Of a DNA stretch of 37,169 nt, positions 23,551 to 31,785 are shown piece after piece. The stretch lies in NCBI GenBank assembly GCA_027604665.1, contig JADGIZ010000039.1, positions 1 through 37,169 on the forward strand, written 5' to 3'. How positions within the stretch are numbered: the first letter of the stretch is position 1; the number at the start of each line of letters is the position of its first letter. This DNA comes from Polyrhizophydium stewartii (Eukaryota; Chytridiomycota; Chytridiomycetes; Rhizophydiales). The translations under genes and the position numbers were made by a program. The notes beneath the pieces are model-generated. The model saw nothing but the letters and a program-made list of their open reading frames with translations, searched no databases and was not told the origin of the DNA.

Positions 23551-23600
23551 CGCGTAGGCGGGGGGTCGCCCCCCCCCCCCATGGGGCCGACCCTACCAGA
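23551..23600. repeat. GC hairpin with 12-C tract
   Basis: CCACCGCGTAGGCGGGGGG (about 23547-23566) is followed by TCG, a run of 12 C (23569-23580) and ATGGGGCC. Shorter C runs stand at 14143-14151 and about 32899-32908. Such homopolymers are prone to length change and to sequencing error. Confidence 0.75.
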
Positions 23601-23884
23601 AACGGCCTTAGACGAAAGACTGATTAATAGTTTACTAGTTGAGTAGAACTTTGTCTTTGATTGCCTTAGAGATCTAGATCTATATTTACTTAACTTAATT
23701 TAGTTGAGGCCTCCTATACACAAGAGGCCGAAATCTCAATTGGACTGTCAGTAAGATTGCTATTCTATTCTCCAATAGTTTGTCTGTCAACCCCCCCGTA
23801 AAAGGGGTCAATCAAATGACCTAAACAAGATTAATTTACAATAGAAGTTCATATCAATGGAAATAGCTATTAAATATTAACCAT

Positions 23885-23935
23885 AACAAATCGGCCCGGA
23901 GGGGCGATTAGCGCGACTAGTCGCGCCAATCTATA
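23885..23935 (+). repeat. Element C, copy 1 (51 bp)
   Basis: AACAAATCGGCCCGGAGGGG...TCGCGCCAATCTATA, identical to 30333-30383. It contains the palindrome GCGCGACTAGTCGCGC. Flanks differ. A shorter version of its right half is at 14781-14803. Confidence 0.9.
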
Positions 23936-24881
23936 CTAAATTAGCATATTCTACTCAGCCTGACAGTAAGGCTTATTTACATAAGCTGGCTATTAATAAC
24001 GTCATGTAGGTCTGACGTGAAACTGGAATTCAAACACCTTTTAGTTAAGCATTTTATTAATCATGGTACCCTATTTTAGACCCCCAGTGGAAGAAAGAAA
24101 AGGATCAAGAGACTTGGTGGTCAATCCTCAACTTTCTTCCACATTGGGGGCAGTATCAACTTCACTTTGATTTCATAGTCCACCTTAGTCTCACTATTTC
24201 CTCATCAGATTCATATCACTTACTGTACCGTCTTACTCACGGTTGGAGTTTTTTAATTTAATTTAGGTTAATCAAACCTGATAGTTATTGAACTGATCTA
24301 ACAACAGTTGAATTAATTACGAAGTAATCCTACACGAATTCAATGTTATTTGGTGGGGCATACTAAATTATTCACCCTTCAGCATTATCATGCTTCTCTT
24401 TTAGATTTTACAACACTAGAGGTTCATTAGCGCATAGTGTTAACCAGATATCTTCAGTATAGAATCGTCCCTTCTCGACCCTTTATTATACTGACTTCCC
24501 AAGGCGATACCTCATCGCTTTGATTAGCTGGTAGTCGATCCATAGTATCGATAACTTCTATTAACATTTTACTACTATTCATCGATATCTAAGATAGAGG
24601 ATGGTTTTCAAATTGGTTCTACTCCTCGGAAACTTTTTGTAAGATAAACATACGAACAAATTGCTATATATAATTCATCGATCTATGATCGATTAAATAA
24701 ACAATCTGAAAGATGTGGTATACTTAAGATAGGCTGGGTCTAATAATCTCCAAAGGATCAATGTTTCTAATGAGTATCTTATACTTAGGTATAATTAAAT
24801 AAGGGGTCTACAGTATATATATCCTTAATCTATCATAAGAATATATTGGGAAAGTTTACTTTATCTAACTTATTATTAGAG

Positions 24882-24953
24882 AATTCAGTGCGTAGCTGAG
24901 TCACTTTAATGACTCGCCCTGTAGGGCCCGAATTCCCCCTCCGGGCGAATTCT
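24882..24953. repeat. GAATTC-rich palindrome cluster
   Basis: GAATTCAGTGCGTAGCTGAG, then GAGTCACTTTAATGACTC, CCCTGTAGGG and GAATTC-CCCCTCCGGGC-GAATTC. The opening AATTCAGTGCGTA recurs at about 31381, followed by GAATTCCCGC; AATTGCCGC/GGCGGGAATTC at about 12361-12395 is a related form. The family combines a GAATTC edge with a GC core. Confidence 0.7.
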
Positions 24954-25177
24954 GTTCTATAAAAAGTAGAATAAAACCTAGTTATTATAAGTGAAGGATA
25001 TCTATATAAAGTAATAAGATTCTTTTATAAATCTAAATTATTTATTTATGTTAAACTAACACCTAATTCTAATATAAATTAAGTTTGAGAGAGATCCTGA
25101 TTTATATATATAGAAGTGCTCTAATTCATTCCATATCTAATTAAGTATAGAATCTAACCCTAAAGACCAGTGATACT
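24950..25177 (-). pseudogene. Possible decayed 3' continuation of the 25178-25618 frame
   Basis: Reading on in the same minus-strand frame past the TAG gives several protein-like stretches, for example ILYLIRYGMN and KNLITLYRYPSLIITRFYST. They are broken by three further TAG/TAA codons before about 25080 and two or three more after it. T is still common in third positions but much less so than upstream. It ends at the GC-rich palindrome cluster at about 24882-24953. This could be a decayed extension of the same gene, or ordinary AT-rich spacer that happens to translate well. I cannot separate the two by eye. Confidence 0.25.
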
Positions 25178-25618
25178 CTAGACTTTATCAATGAATTTTT
25201 GAAGAAGGATTTGTCGATCATTAAATATACTAATAATGGTTTCATTAGGAGTACTACGGAAGATATTAATTTGATAAGTGAAATTTTTCAATTTAACAAG
25301 ATAAGTCCAAGAATTAAGATCTTGAGCAATAAGAGAATAATTATTTAATTGTGACCAGAGAGAATAATTCATATTATTAGGTAAGAGTTTAATAGTTTTA
25401 GGAAGAGGTATAGATAATGAACTAGTTTTAGTAGGAATAGGAGAAGAATAAGGAGAATCAAGATCAAAAAGTTTAACATGAAGATCTTTATCAAAATGAG
25501 GGGTTTTAAGAATGAAAATACGGAAATTAATAAAGAGAATAGTATCATCAATATAATTATCATCTTTTAAGGAGATAAGTTGACAAAGTAAATTAAAAAG
25601 ATCCCAAATGAGAGGTAA
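25178..25618 (-). CDS. Hidden 146-codon open frame of unknown function, probably a 5'-truncated gene fragment
   Basis: Between an in-frame TAA (25621-25619) and a TAG (25180-25178) the minus strand has 146 uninterrupted codons. By my count 96 of the 146 third positions are T, 29 A, 16 C and only 5 G. That three-base periodicity is what real coding DNA in an AT-rich organelle looks like, and I saw nothing comparable elsewhere in the window. The only ATG is codon 83 (25372), so either a non-ATG start is used or the 5' end is lost. Directly upstream the periodicity stops, and a GC hairpin lies at about 25670-25690, which favours truncation. The product is rich in Leu, Ile, Asn and Asp. It starts LPLIWDLFNLLCQLISLKDD, has a Ser/Pro/Thr-rich linker at residues about 55-75, and ends ILLQKFIDKV. 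No LAGLIDADG, GIY-YIG or polymerase motif is visible. The general style resembles poorly conserved parts of mitochondrial linear-plasmid proteins, but that is a guess. Coding status is fairly sure; function is unknown. Confidence 0.6.
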   Translation of the reverse strand, partial: LPLIWDLFNLLCQLISLKDDNYIDDTILFINFRIFILKTPHFDKDLHVKLFDLDSPYSSPIPTKTSSLSIPLPKTIKLLPNNMNYSLWSQLNNYSLIAQDLNSWTYLVKLKNFTYQINIFRSTPNETIISIFNDRQILLQKFIDKV

Positions 25619-25639
25619 TTACTAGGCGACACGTCAAAA

Positions 25640-26012
25640 TGTAGTTTGTGTATTGAGAATCAAGTATGTCCCCCACTCAAGTGGGGGTTAAAGTAGCGCG
25701 ATATAGCGCCTCCGTATTGACAGATGTGGCTGAGATATCTAATTAATATACTCACTTGACATACCTTAATTATTACTGTATCTAATTAATAATTTTGATC
25801 TTATAATCATTAGTTCTTTTACTCTTGTAGTATCACTACCTTCAGATCTTTCATAGGGTTGCCGCGGATGCGGGAACCCGCCCCTCAGGGCCGGGTTTAT
25901 TAGAAACTTTATTAGGTTTGACCCTACCGTAAGAGATAGGGGGTAAGAACTTAAGTAGAAACCTAACTAAGTATAAATGTAATAGGTCCATAATACTAAA
26001 CCCAAAGTATTT
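25640..26012. other. Intergenic DNA with hairpins
   Basis: CCCCCACTCAAGTGGGGG (about 25670-25687) lies just upstream of the open frame at 25178-25618. AGCGCGATATAGCGC follows at about 25694. CCCGCCCCTCAGGGCCGGG-type GC lies near 25878. No gene seen. Confidence 0.55.
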
Positions 26013-26500
26013 GTGTAAGCCACCGTAAGGAGCCGAGCTACGCGGAGCTCGCGCAAGCGACCGCAGCGGAGCTGCTCCGGCTTCGATCGGCCACGTAGTT
26101 GCTATTATTATTACTTTGTTTATGGCTTAGCATTTAATTTGATCCTTAGCGGTCCGATCCTATTAAGCCTACCGTAGGTGGGCTGAGGACCGCGTCCCTA
26201 TTTTACAATGAAAGAGCTTTCAATAATTAAGAATTGCCTCCGGACGAATTTATAGAATCGAGCACCAGCCCGGTTGGCGTGGTACCCGGAGCGAATCTAA
26301 TGAGTAAGGGCGGCAACCCCCTACGGGGGGTTGACCGTGAGTGAAACCTGGCGTGGCGTGGCCTCCTCAAAGGAGGGGCGTTCTTAGGAACGCCGGAGCT
26401 CCGCTCCGGCCACGGACGCGACGTCGCGTCAGCACGCTTTAGCTAGGCCCCCTGGCAGGGGGCCGGTCGCGGTCGTGGGTGTAACTCATAAGAGTGGTAA
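26013..26500. other. GC island with many hairpins
   Basis: Includes CCGAGCTACGCGGAGCTCG (about 26033), GCAGCGGAGCTGCTCCGGC (about 26063), CAACCCCCTACGGGGGGTTG (26314-26333), CCTCCTCAAAGGAGG (about 26361), GGCGTTCTTAGGAACGCC (26377-26394), GGAGCTCCGCTCC and GGCCCCCTGGCAGGGGGCC (26446-26464). The text around 26291-26349 (AATGAGTAAGGGCGGCAACC, GACCGTGAGTGAAACC) is protected from obvious hairpin pairing and might be part of a folded RNA, but I could not place it in a known family. Confidence 0.6.
26413..26439 (-). repeat. Inverted relative of 20773-20798
   Basis: CGGACGCGACGTCGCGTCAG CACGCTT is the reverse complement of AAGCGTGCTGACGCGACTAG CGTCCG except in the central three or four bases, linking the two GC islands. 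Confidence 0.8.
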
Positions 26501-27071
26501 TAGAGGGAGGGAGTAGGTACTGCTTTTAAAGGGAGAAATTCGAATGTAAATGAGAATTGAGAACTTGATTAATAAAAAGCAGTAGGTGAAATGAGCCACA
26601 ACGGCGTCTGAGTGAGCAGTGAAGGAGATTTGAAATATAATGGAAAATCGAGTAAACGGTATATAAGGAATAACCTAAGATAAATTTAATAACCCATAGG
26701 ACTGCTATAGATGAGCTGGATAAAAGATTGTGAGAACTGAGGGAGTACAAATAGTCAGGAAGAGATTAGAGCCTAAACGGCAATTGAGTGTTGTAGTAAA
26801 AAGACTGAGTGCATTCACGCGAAGGGAGTGTAGCGGCTAATAGACAAAATGAAGCTAGTCGATCATCCTGATCGATCATCTAGCGTAATGGTGAAAAGTG
26901 TAAAGAATGAAGATGGGACAAGAGCCATCGGAATGAATGGAACGATCCATATTAGATTAAAGAGGTAGTGAACCTAGCTGTACTATCTTTAATGGAGGGG
27001 CTATATTCTAACATTATCCATATGGAATCCACCTATGTTTGCTTAATTTAAGATAACCTAAGTAAAGAGCA

Positions 27072-27102
27072 ATCGTTAGGACGTCGCTGAGCGCCGTCCG
27101 AT
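27072..27102 (+). repeat. Element D, direct copy (31 bp)
   Basis: ATCGTTAGGACGTCGCTGAG...GTCCGAT, exact reverse complement of 23352-23382. The two form a 31-bp inverted repeat 3.7 kb apart, able to mediate inversion of the DNA between them. Confidence 0.9.
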
Positions 27103-27164
27103 AATTATTTTTAACCTGGAACTACAACTAGTATCCACACATCATGTATAAGCTCTTAGAGAAC

Positions 27165-27184
27165 TTGGAGCGGCATCCGCCGCT
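27165..27184 (+). repeat. Element E palindrome
   Basis: TTGGAGCGGCATCCGCCGCT, matching 2701-2719 over its full 19 bases. Confidence 0.85.
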
Positions 27185-27450
27185 CTTATTGAGTAGAGCT
27201 TGATGTAGTAACTAGAGATAATAGCACCTTAAAAATTCTATATAGTCTACTGCTTTATCAAAAGTTTAGTGAATCTAATCAGAAGTCCAACTTGATCGAT
27301 TACATCGATCTATCAGGCCAAATATTTATAGAGCTTTAATCTTTCCCACTTTGGTGTCTGCTTAATTTAATTTGAGAATTAGCACCATTGGGGACCTATG
27401 TTTTGATATCCACCATATTTAGAGATGCTAGTAAATCTAATCGGGCCGGT

Positions 27451-27480
27451 CGCGACGTCGCCTCATAAGCTCTTCTGAGG
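27451..27480. repeat. Element F hairpin, copy 2
   Basis: CGCGACGTCGCCTCATAAGC then TCTTCTGAGG. Compared with 1539-1573 the A and T at the loop ends are swapped (AGAAGCTCTTAT against ATAAGCTCTTCT), keeping the stem. Followed by two more hairpins at 27481-27525. Confidence 0.8.
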
Positions 27481-27525
27481 CCCGGATCCTTCAGATCCGG
27501 GGGGGCCCCCCTAAGGGGGGCCCCG
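27481..27525. repeat. Two adjacent strong hairpins
   Basis: CCCGGATC-CTTCA-GATCCGGG (27481-27501) and GGGGCCCCCC-TAA-GGGGGGCCCC (to about 27524). Both are near-perfect. No coding context, so I do not call them terminators. Confidence 0.75.
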
Positions 27526-27562
27526 TCGCTCCGCCCCTCCTAGAATGATAAAATACAAAAGA

Positions 27563-28550
27563 GATGAACATAAAACCGTTCCAGTGGACTTCGCTGAAGC
27601 TGTTCACTCATTTTTAATTATAGGTATAGAGCTTCGCGTAGATCGACTATCGAATGATTTACTCAATCGCTATGACTGATGATTCATGATAAAGCATATC
27701 CTAATAGTAACTCTCATTAAGATGTAGGTGCTGAATTGCAAGCTAAGTAGGTGAATTGATACTGATAACGTCGATACCCAACAATCAGGCATAATATGTA
27801 AATAGAATTACCCATAATATGAGGTGGAATTCCAATTTGGCTATTGATCTTGTCAAACTGGACGCGACGCGATATGGATCATAACCACTTCATGATCACC
27901 ATAGGTTTTAATAAAAGCTAAAGCCATACACGTATTATGGTAGATCATTTTAGATTTCTGAATCTCGTGGTCGCGAAGCTAATCATATTCAGCTGTTGGA
28001 GCTTTCTCAAAGCTATTATCAGGTAGACTACATACATCCTATTACGTACTTATCTTGATGAACATAAAACCGTTCCAGTGGACTTCGCTGAAGCTGTTCA
28101 CTCATTTTTAATTATAGGTATAGAGCTTCGCGTAGATCGACTATCGAATGATTTACTCAATCGCTATGACTGATGATTCATGATAAAGCATATCCTAATA
28201 GTAACTCTCATTAAGATGTAGGTGCTGAATTGCAAGCTAAGTAGGTGAATTGATACTGATAACGTCGATACCCAACAATCAGGCATAATATGTAAATAGA
28301 ATTACCCATAATATGAGGTGGAATTCCAATTTGGCTATTGATCTTGTCAAACTGGACGCGACGCGATATGGATCATAACCACTTCATGATCACCATAGGT
28401 TTTAATAAAAGCTAAAGCCATACACGTATTATGGTAGATCATTTTAGATTTCTGAATCTCGTGGTCGCGAAGCTAATCATATTCAGCTGTTGGAGCTTTC
28501 TCAAAGCTATTATCAGGTAGACTACATACATCCTATTACGTACTTATCTT
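27563..28550. repeat. Exact tandem duplication, two 494-bp units
   Basis: Bases 27563-28056 (starting GATGAACATAAAACCG, ending TACTTATCTT) recur at 28057-28550 without visible difference. Unlike the 504-bp duplication there is no long palindrome at the junction and at most a base of microhomology. Each unit holds one copy of the ten-base GTCGCGAAGC motif. No convincing open frame lies inside. Confidence 0.95.
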
Positions 28551-30332
28551 GGATCAAACGTATGAATAGAAATCTTGGTTAGCGTCTAGCCCCTTACGGG
28601 GGCGATTGACTACTAGACCTATCATCAGCAAACTAAGCTGTCTATGCTATGATTTAGGTGTTAGCATAGAATTACAAATCTAATTTACTACACGTTTAAT
28701 TGTCTGAAGATCATGAAACCACAAAATACAATAGTTAGCATAATTAGGATGTTCTTTTGAACCACCAATAGTTTATTTTATTTTAAAGCCTAAGTTTGTG
28801 ATATATAAAAAAAACAACTAGATAAGTATTAATAGACACACTCCACTAAGGTGGTGACTAAGACTTCTACTTAGATTAAGACCTATAACTGTTGTTTATG
28901 TATTACTGATGGGTGGTCACCCACCCTAATGTTTTTATTTGAACTAACAGGATCTTAATAAAACCTCAATTGGTTTAGTTGGTACACTATAATAAATACA
29001 AACTCGACCTAATATAGTATTTAGCTTGGAAGGTGGTAGACCCCGCATTAGCTGGTTTGGGTAATGGGCTAAATTAGAAATACTTCAATCTGACATCCCT
29101 ATATCAGAACTCCATTAAATTATTAAAAATAAAGCCATTCGCTAAATCAGTAAGTTAAGGTGTTGATATAAAATAAATAAAGCATTCATCGGACGGAGTC
29201 CTTACAGAATCCTGAAACTCCTAAGAACTTCTAGGGTATCATCATATTGTAAGAAATCAACGAAGCCTTCTTGATTAATTGTTAAGTTTGATAAAGCCGT
29301 TAATAAAAAGACTAAATGATAACTCGAGTGCAAGCCTATCGGTTGTGCAAACCACCGAAGGTGGGTCAAACTGTTGCTATCATGAAAATTTAACCCTAAC
29401 TCAGTGGAAAAAATCCTTAAGGATCAGAACGAATAACCCAAGATTGTTTTAAATCCTATGAGCCAAGGTTGGAATCCAAGCAATAATTTTAATCAGTATG
29501 TATTGCAATTTCAATTGGAAATATGCCGTAGGCACACTTAAGTCACAAGAGATTCATTTTCTGAATTCCACGTGTGTAACATCATTATAGTGCTGGTTGA
29601 GGGACGGGTCTACTAATCACATAACGATCTAATGGCATTTTAGCTACAAAATAGAAATGATTGCTTCTATTAAGACAGGTTAATTAGAAATATCTCAATA
29701 TTGGTGTACAATCGGCCCTTGGGGGCGATTGCCCGCCTACGCGGTCAATCTAAATGGGATCAATTTAGTCCCAATTTAATAAAGGATGTACTTAACAATA
29801 ATTGATTTTTTAGTCTTCGACCTTTGGTTATGATAATAGATGAAGCACTTACAGCTAATGGAATAATAGGTAACTACGTAGAACATGGTCTAATTTGATC
29901 GATATACGAATCCTGACCTAAATCTAAAACCTGCAGGTGTAATAAATAGGAACTACAGGGGGTAATAAAACTGTCAAATCTGTTCCATTAGATAATACAA
30001 AGATAATTTATGACCATATTAGTATTTACTGAAGGCTCACCCATTTTTTAAATTGTAAGATATTTAAGTCAGCAGCTATGATTATGTCTCATACTACACT
30101 TTCTTATACATACTATTTCAAGCATAATTAGTCAGGGTTAGTCTGTCTTAGCAATTTAATAACCACTTACTATTTCCTATATCAACCAAGTACGCAGTCT
30201 AGCTATTCATTAAATCATACAATGGTGCAGGGACCAACCAGCTTAGCTATGCAACCTATCTTTGTTCCATCTATTAACTATTTAATATGAATCTTCATAT
30301 AAGAAAGAAGCTAGGACAGTTGGAGAGCAAGC

Positions 30333-30383
30333 AACAAATCGGCCCGGAGGGGCGATTAGCGCGACTAGTCGCGCCAATCTATA
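30333..30383 (+). repeat. Element C, copy 2 (51 bp)
   Basis: Identical to 23885-23935 in the same orientation, 6.4 kb apart. Exact identity over 51 bases with unrelated flanks suggests recent copying or movement. Confidence 0.9.
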
Positions 30384-30867
30384 GAAAAGTGATTGATTTC
30401 TATTGTAGGATCTTATAGAGCTTATTTATAGGTCTTATTAAACTCGTGTAGTGTCGTCATAAATTAGAGTAATAAGTTAAATTATTTCCTATTAGGTCTA
30501 GTATCTATATTGTATTCAGGGTCTCAAGATTAATAATTTGACAAAGGGACTAACGATTATCTAAAGCAGTTTATCAGAGTTAGCTGGTGTATAAATGATG
30601 ATTAATTCAAGGTAGAAGGTAAATAAAATACTCATAATAAAGTGATCATGTCAAAGATGTTGTCAATTTATATAGTTGCAATTAGCCATTAATGGTGGTG
30701 AATCGTTGAGCATTATACGGTCTTAACTAATTTGTTTTATTATTATTTCATTTTACTTAGGTTCTCCTCCTGAAATGACTAGGTTATTAATCAAGGCAAA
30801 TTAATGTAAAGATAGGCAGTTTTAAGGGTAACCGGTTGATGACGCTATAATAGAAATTAATGAATAA

Positions 30868-30900
30868 GCCCCTTAAAGGGGGCGGGCGCTTGAAGCGCCC
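30868..30900. repeat. Two adjoining hairpins
   Basis: GCCCCTTAAAGGGGGC (30868-30883) and GGGCGCTTGAAGCGCCC (30884-30900) lie back to back. AGGGTAACCGGTTG just upstream (about 30826) also occurs at about 2447. Confidence 0.8.
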
Positions 30901-31557
30901 TAATAATTGTAATGAAGCAATCTATTGACATACCAATTGAAACTTAAAAGAAAAGATGAAAAGGATTAATTGAGTAGATTGAACCCTTGGTGATTTTGAT
31001 GAATTCATTTCTATAAGATTTGTATAGACTTAATCGATCAAGTAGGATTTATACCAGTTTATGTATCACATGAGGTGGATTTGATAGGGCATACCGCTAC
31101 GCGTTCACCACCTTAATTAAGATCGATTATGTATTACATGATATACTTTTCATAGGCAATTCATTGAATTGCTTTATATTGCCTACTTATATTAACTTAT
31201 GAAAGGATAGTCATTCTAGATTATTATCATTTTCAAATGGTGCTTTTTAATTGAACTTATTAAGATCTAATCATCTATTGGTCACCACCTTTGATGGTTA
31301 AATAATAGATCATAACTTAGAAATTAAGTAATAGATAAACCACCTAAATAAAAATAATATCATTCAGAGTTTCTAAATAAATTCAGTGCGTACGCACGAA
31401 TTCCCGCAAAGCGGCAATTCTAGGATTGAAATATTAAACCGGAACTCGACGTAGACCTATAATAATGAAAGTGTAATTTTACTGGATTTTCATCGTTATC
31501 ATGAGATAAAACTAATAGAAGTTCTAATAGCTTACCTTCATCATTATTTAGAATTTG

Positions 31558-31599
31558 ATCGAGGTGGACGTGCCCGCGGTGCGTTCACCTCCACGATTT
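31558..31599 (+). repeat. Element A, copy 3
   Basis: GATCGAGGTGGACGTGCCCG...GTTCACCTCCACGATT, followed about 40 bp downstream by Element B copy 2, in the same orientation. At 22.6-22.9 kb the order is B then A. Confidence 0.9.
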
Positions 31600-31639
31600 A
31601 CTATTCAATTAACAATGTCCTGCAGCATCCGCTTCGTAT

Positions 31640-31785
31640 CACCCCCCGCCAGGTGCGTAGCACCTGTCGGCCCCCTCATAGGGGTCCTTTTGCGTATGGC
31701 TGTTCAATCGTTCAACCATAGGGATCTGGAGCCATTCGGCCGGCCCTATTAAGTAGGACGGGCCGCTGAAAAAGACAAAGAGAAA
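31640..31785 (+). repeat. Element B, copy 2: three-hairpin conserved element
   Basis: Same order as 22599-22762: CACCCCCCGCCAGGTGCGTA, then GCACCTGTCGG, CCCCCTCATAGGGG, CCTTTTG, spacer, and the GGCCGGCCC...GGGCCG hairpin (31738-31765) with changed loop and stem bases. The first stem (CCGCCAGG against CCTGTCGG) has the same single mismatch in both copies. A purine tract (AAAAAGACAAAGAG) follows. Confidence 0.75.

Larger units (their letters stand above)
22925..24881. other. Intergenic DNA with dispersed elements
   Basis: No gene recognised. Holds Element D (23352), the C-tract hairpin, Element C (23885), CCTCCGAAGGAGG (about 23105), and a long-range inverted pair at 24078-24150: CCCCCAGTGGAAGAAAG against CTTTCTTCCACATTGGGGG, which can form a hairpin of about 70 bases. 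Confidence 0.55.
26501..27450. other. Purine-skewed spacer then palindromic spacer
   Basis: From 26500 to 26960 the plus strand is strongly enriched in A and G (GGGAGGGAGTAGG, GAATTGAGAAC and similar). A 74-codon minus-strand frame with a TTG start lies at 26526-26750 but lacks third-position bias. GATCATCCTGATCGATCATC (26861-26880) is a repeat-rich hairpin. Elements D and E follow. Confidence 0.5.
28551..31557. other. Intergenic DNA with hairpins
   Basis: No gene recognised. Hairpins include TAGCCCCTTACGGGGGCGA (about 28586-28604, related to 15056-15074), CTCCACTAAGGTGG (28842), GGGTGGTCACCCACCC (28911), and ATCGGCCCTTGGGGGCGAT (29712-29730). Element C copy 2 and the 30868-30900 hairpins also lie here. 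Confidence 0.55.

Noticed and set aside
25369..25563. 64-codon hydrophobic minus-strand frame
   Set aside because: Shadow of the real frame 25178-25618: it is the shifted reading of the same T-rich codons, which yields Leu/Ile-rich protein.
26526..26750. 74-codon hydrophobic minus-strand frame
   Set aside because: TTG start, mixed third positions, and located in a purine-skewed tract that naturally gives pyrimidine-rich, Leu/Ser-rich translations on the other strand.
27481..27525. Strong hairpins read as transcription terminators
   Set aside because: No gene ends nearby, no T-tract follows, and identical-style hairpins are scattered everywhere in the window.
31670..31705. GTATGGCTGTTC together with GTCGGC-like text, resembling a conserved part of large-subunit rRNA
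   Set aside because: A 12-base match is expected by chance at this scale, surrounding rRNA core text is missing, and the sister copy at 22.6 kb lacks the match.
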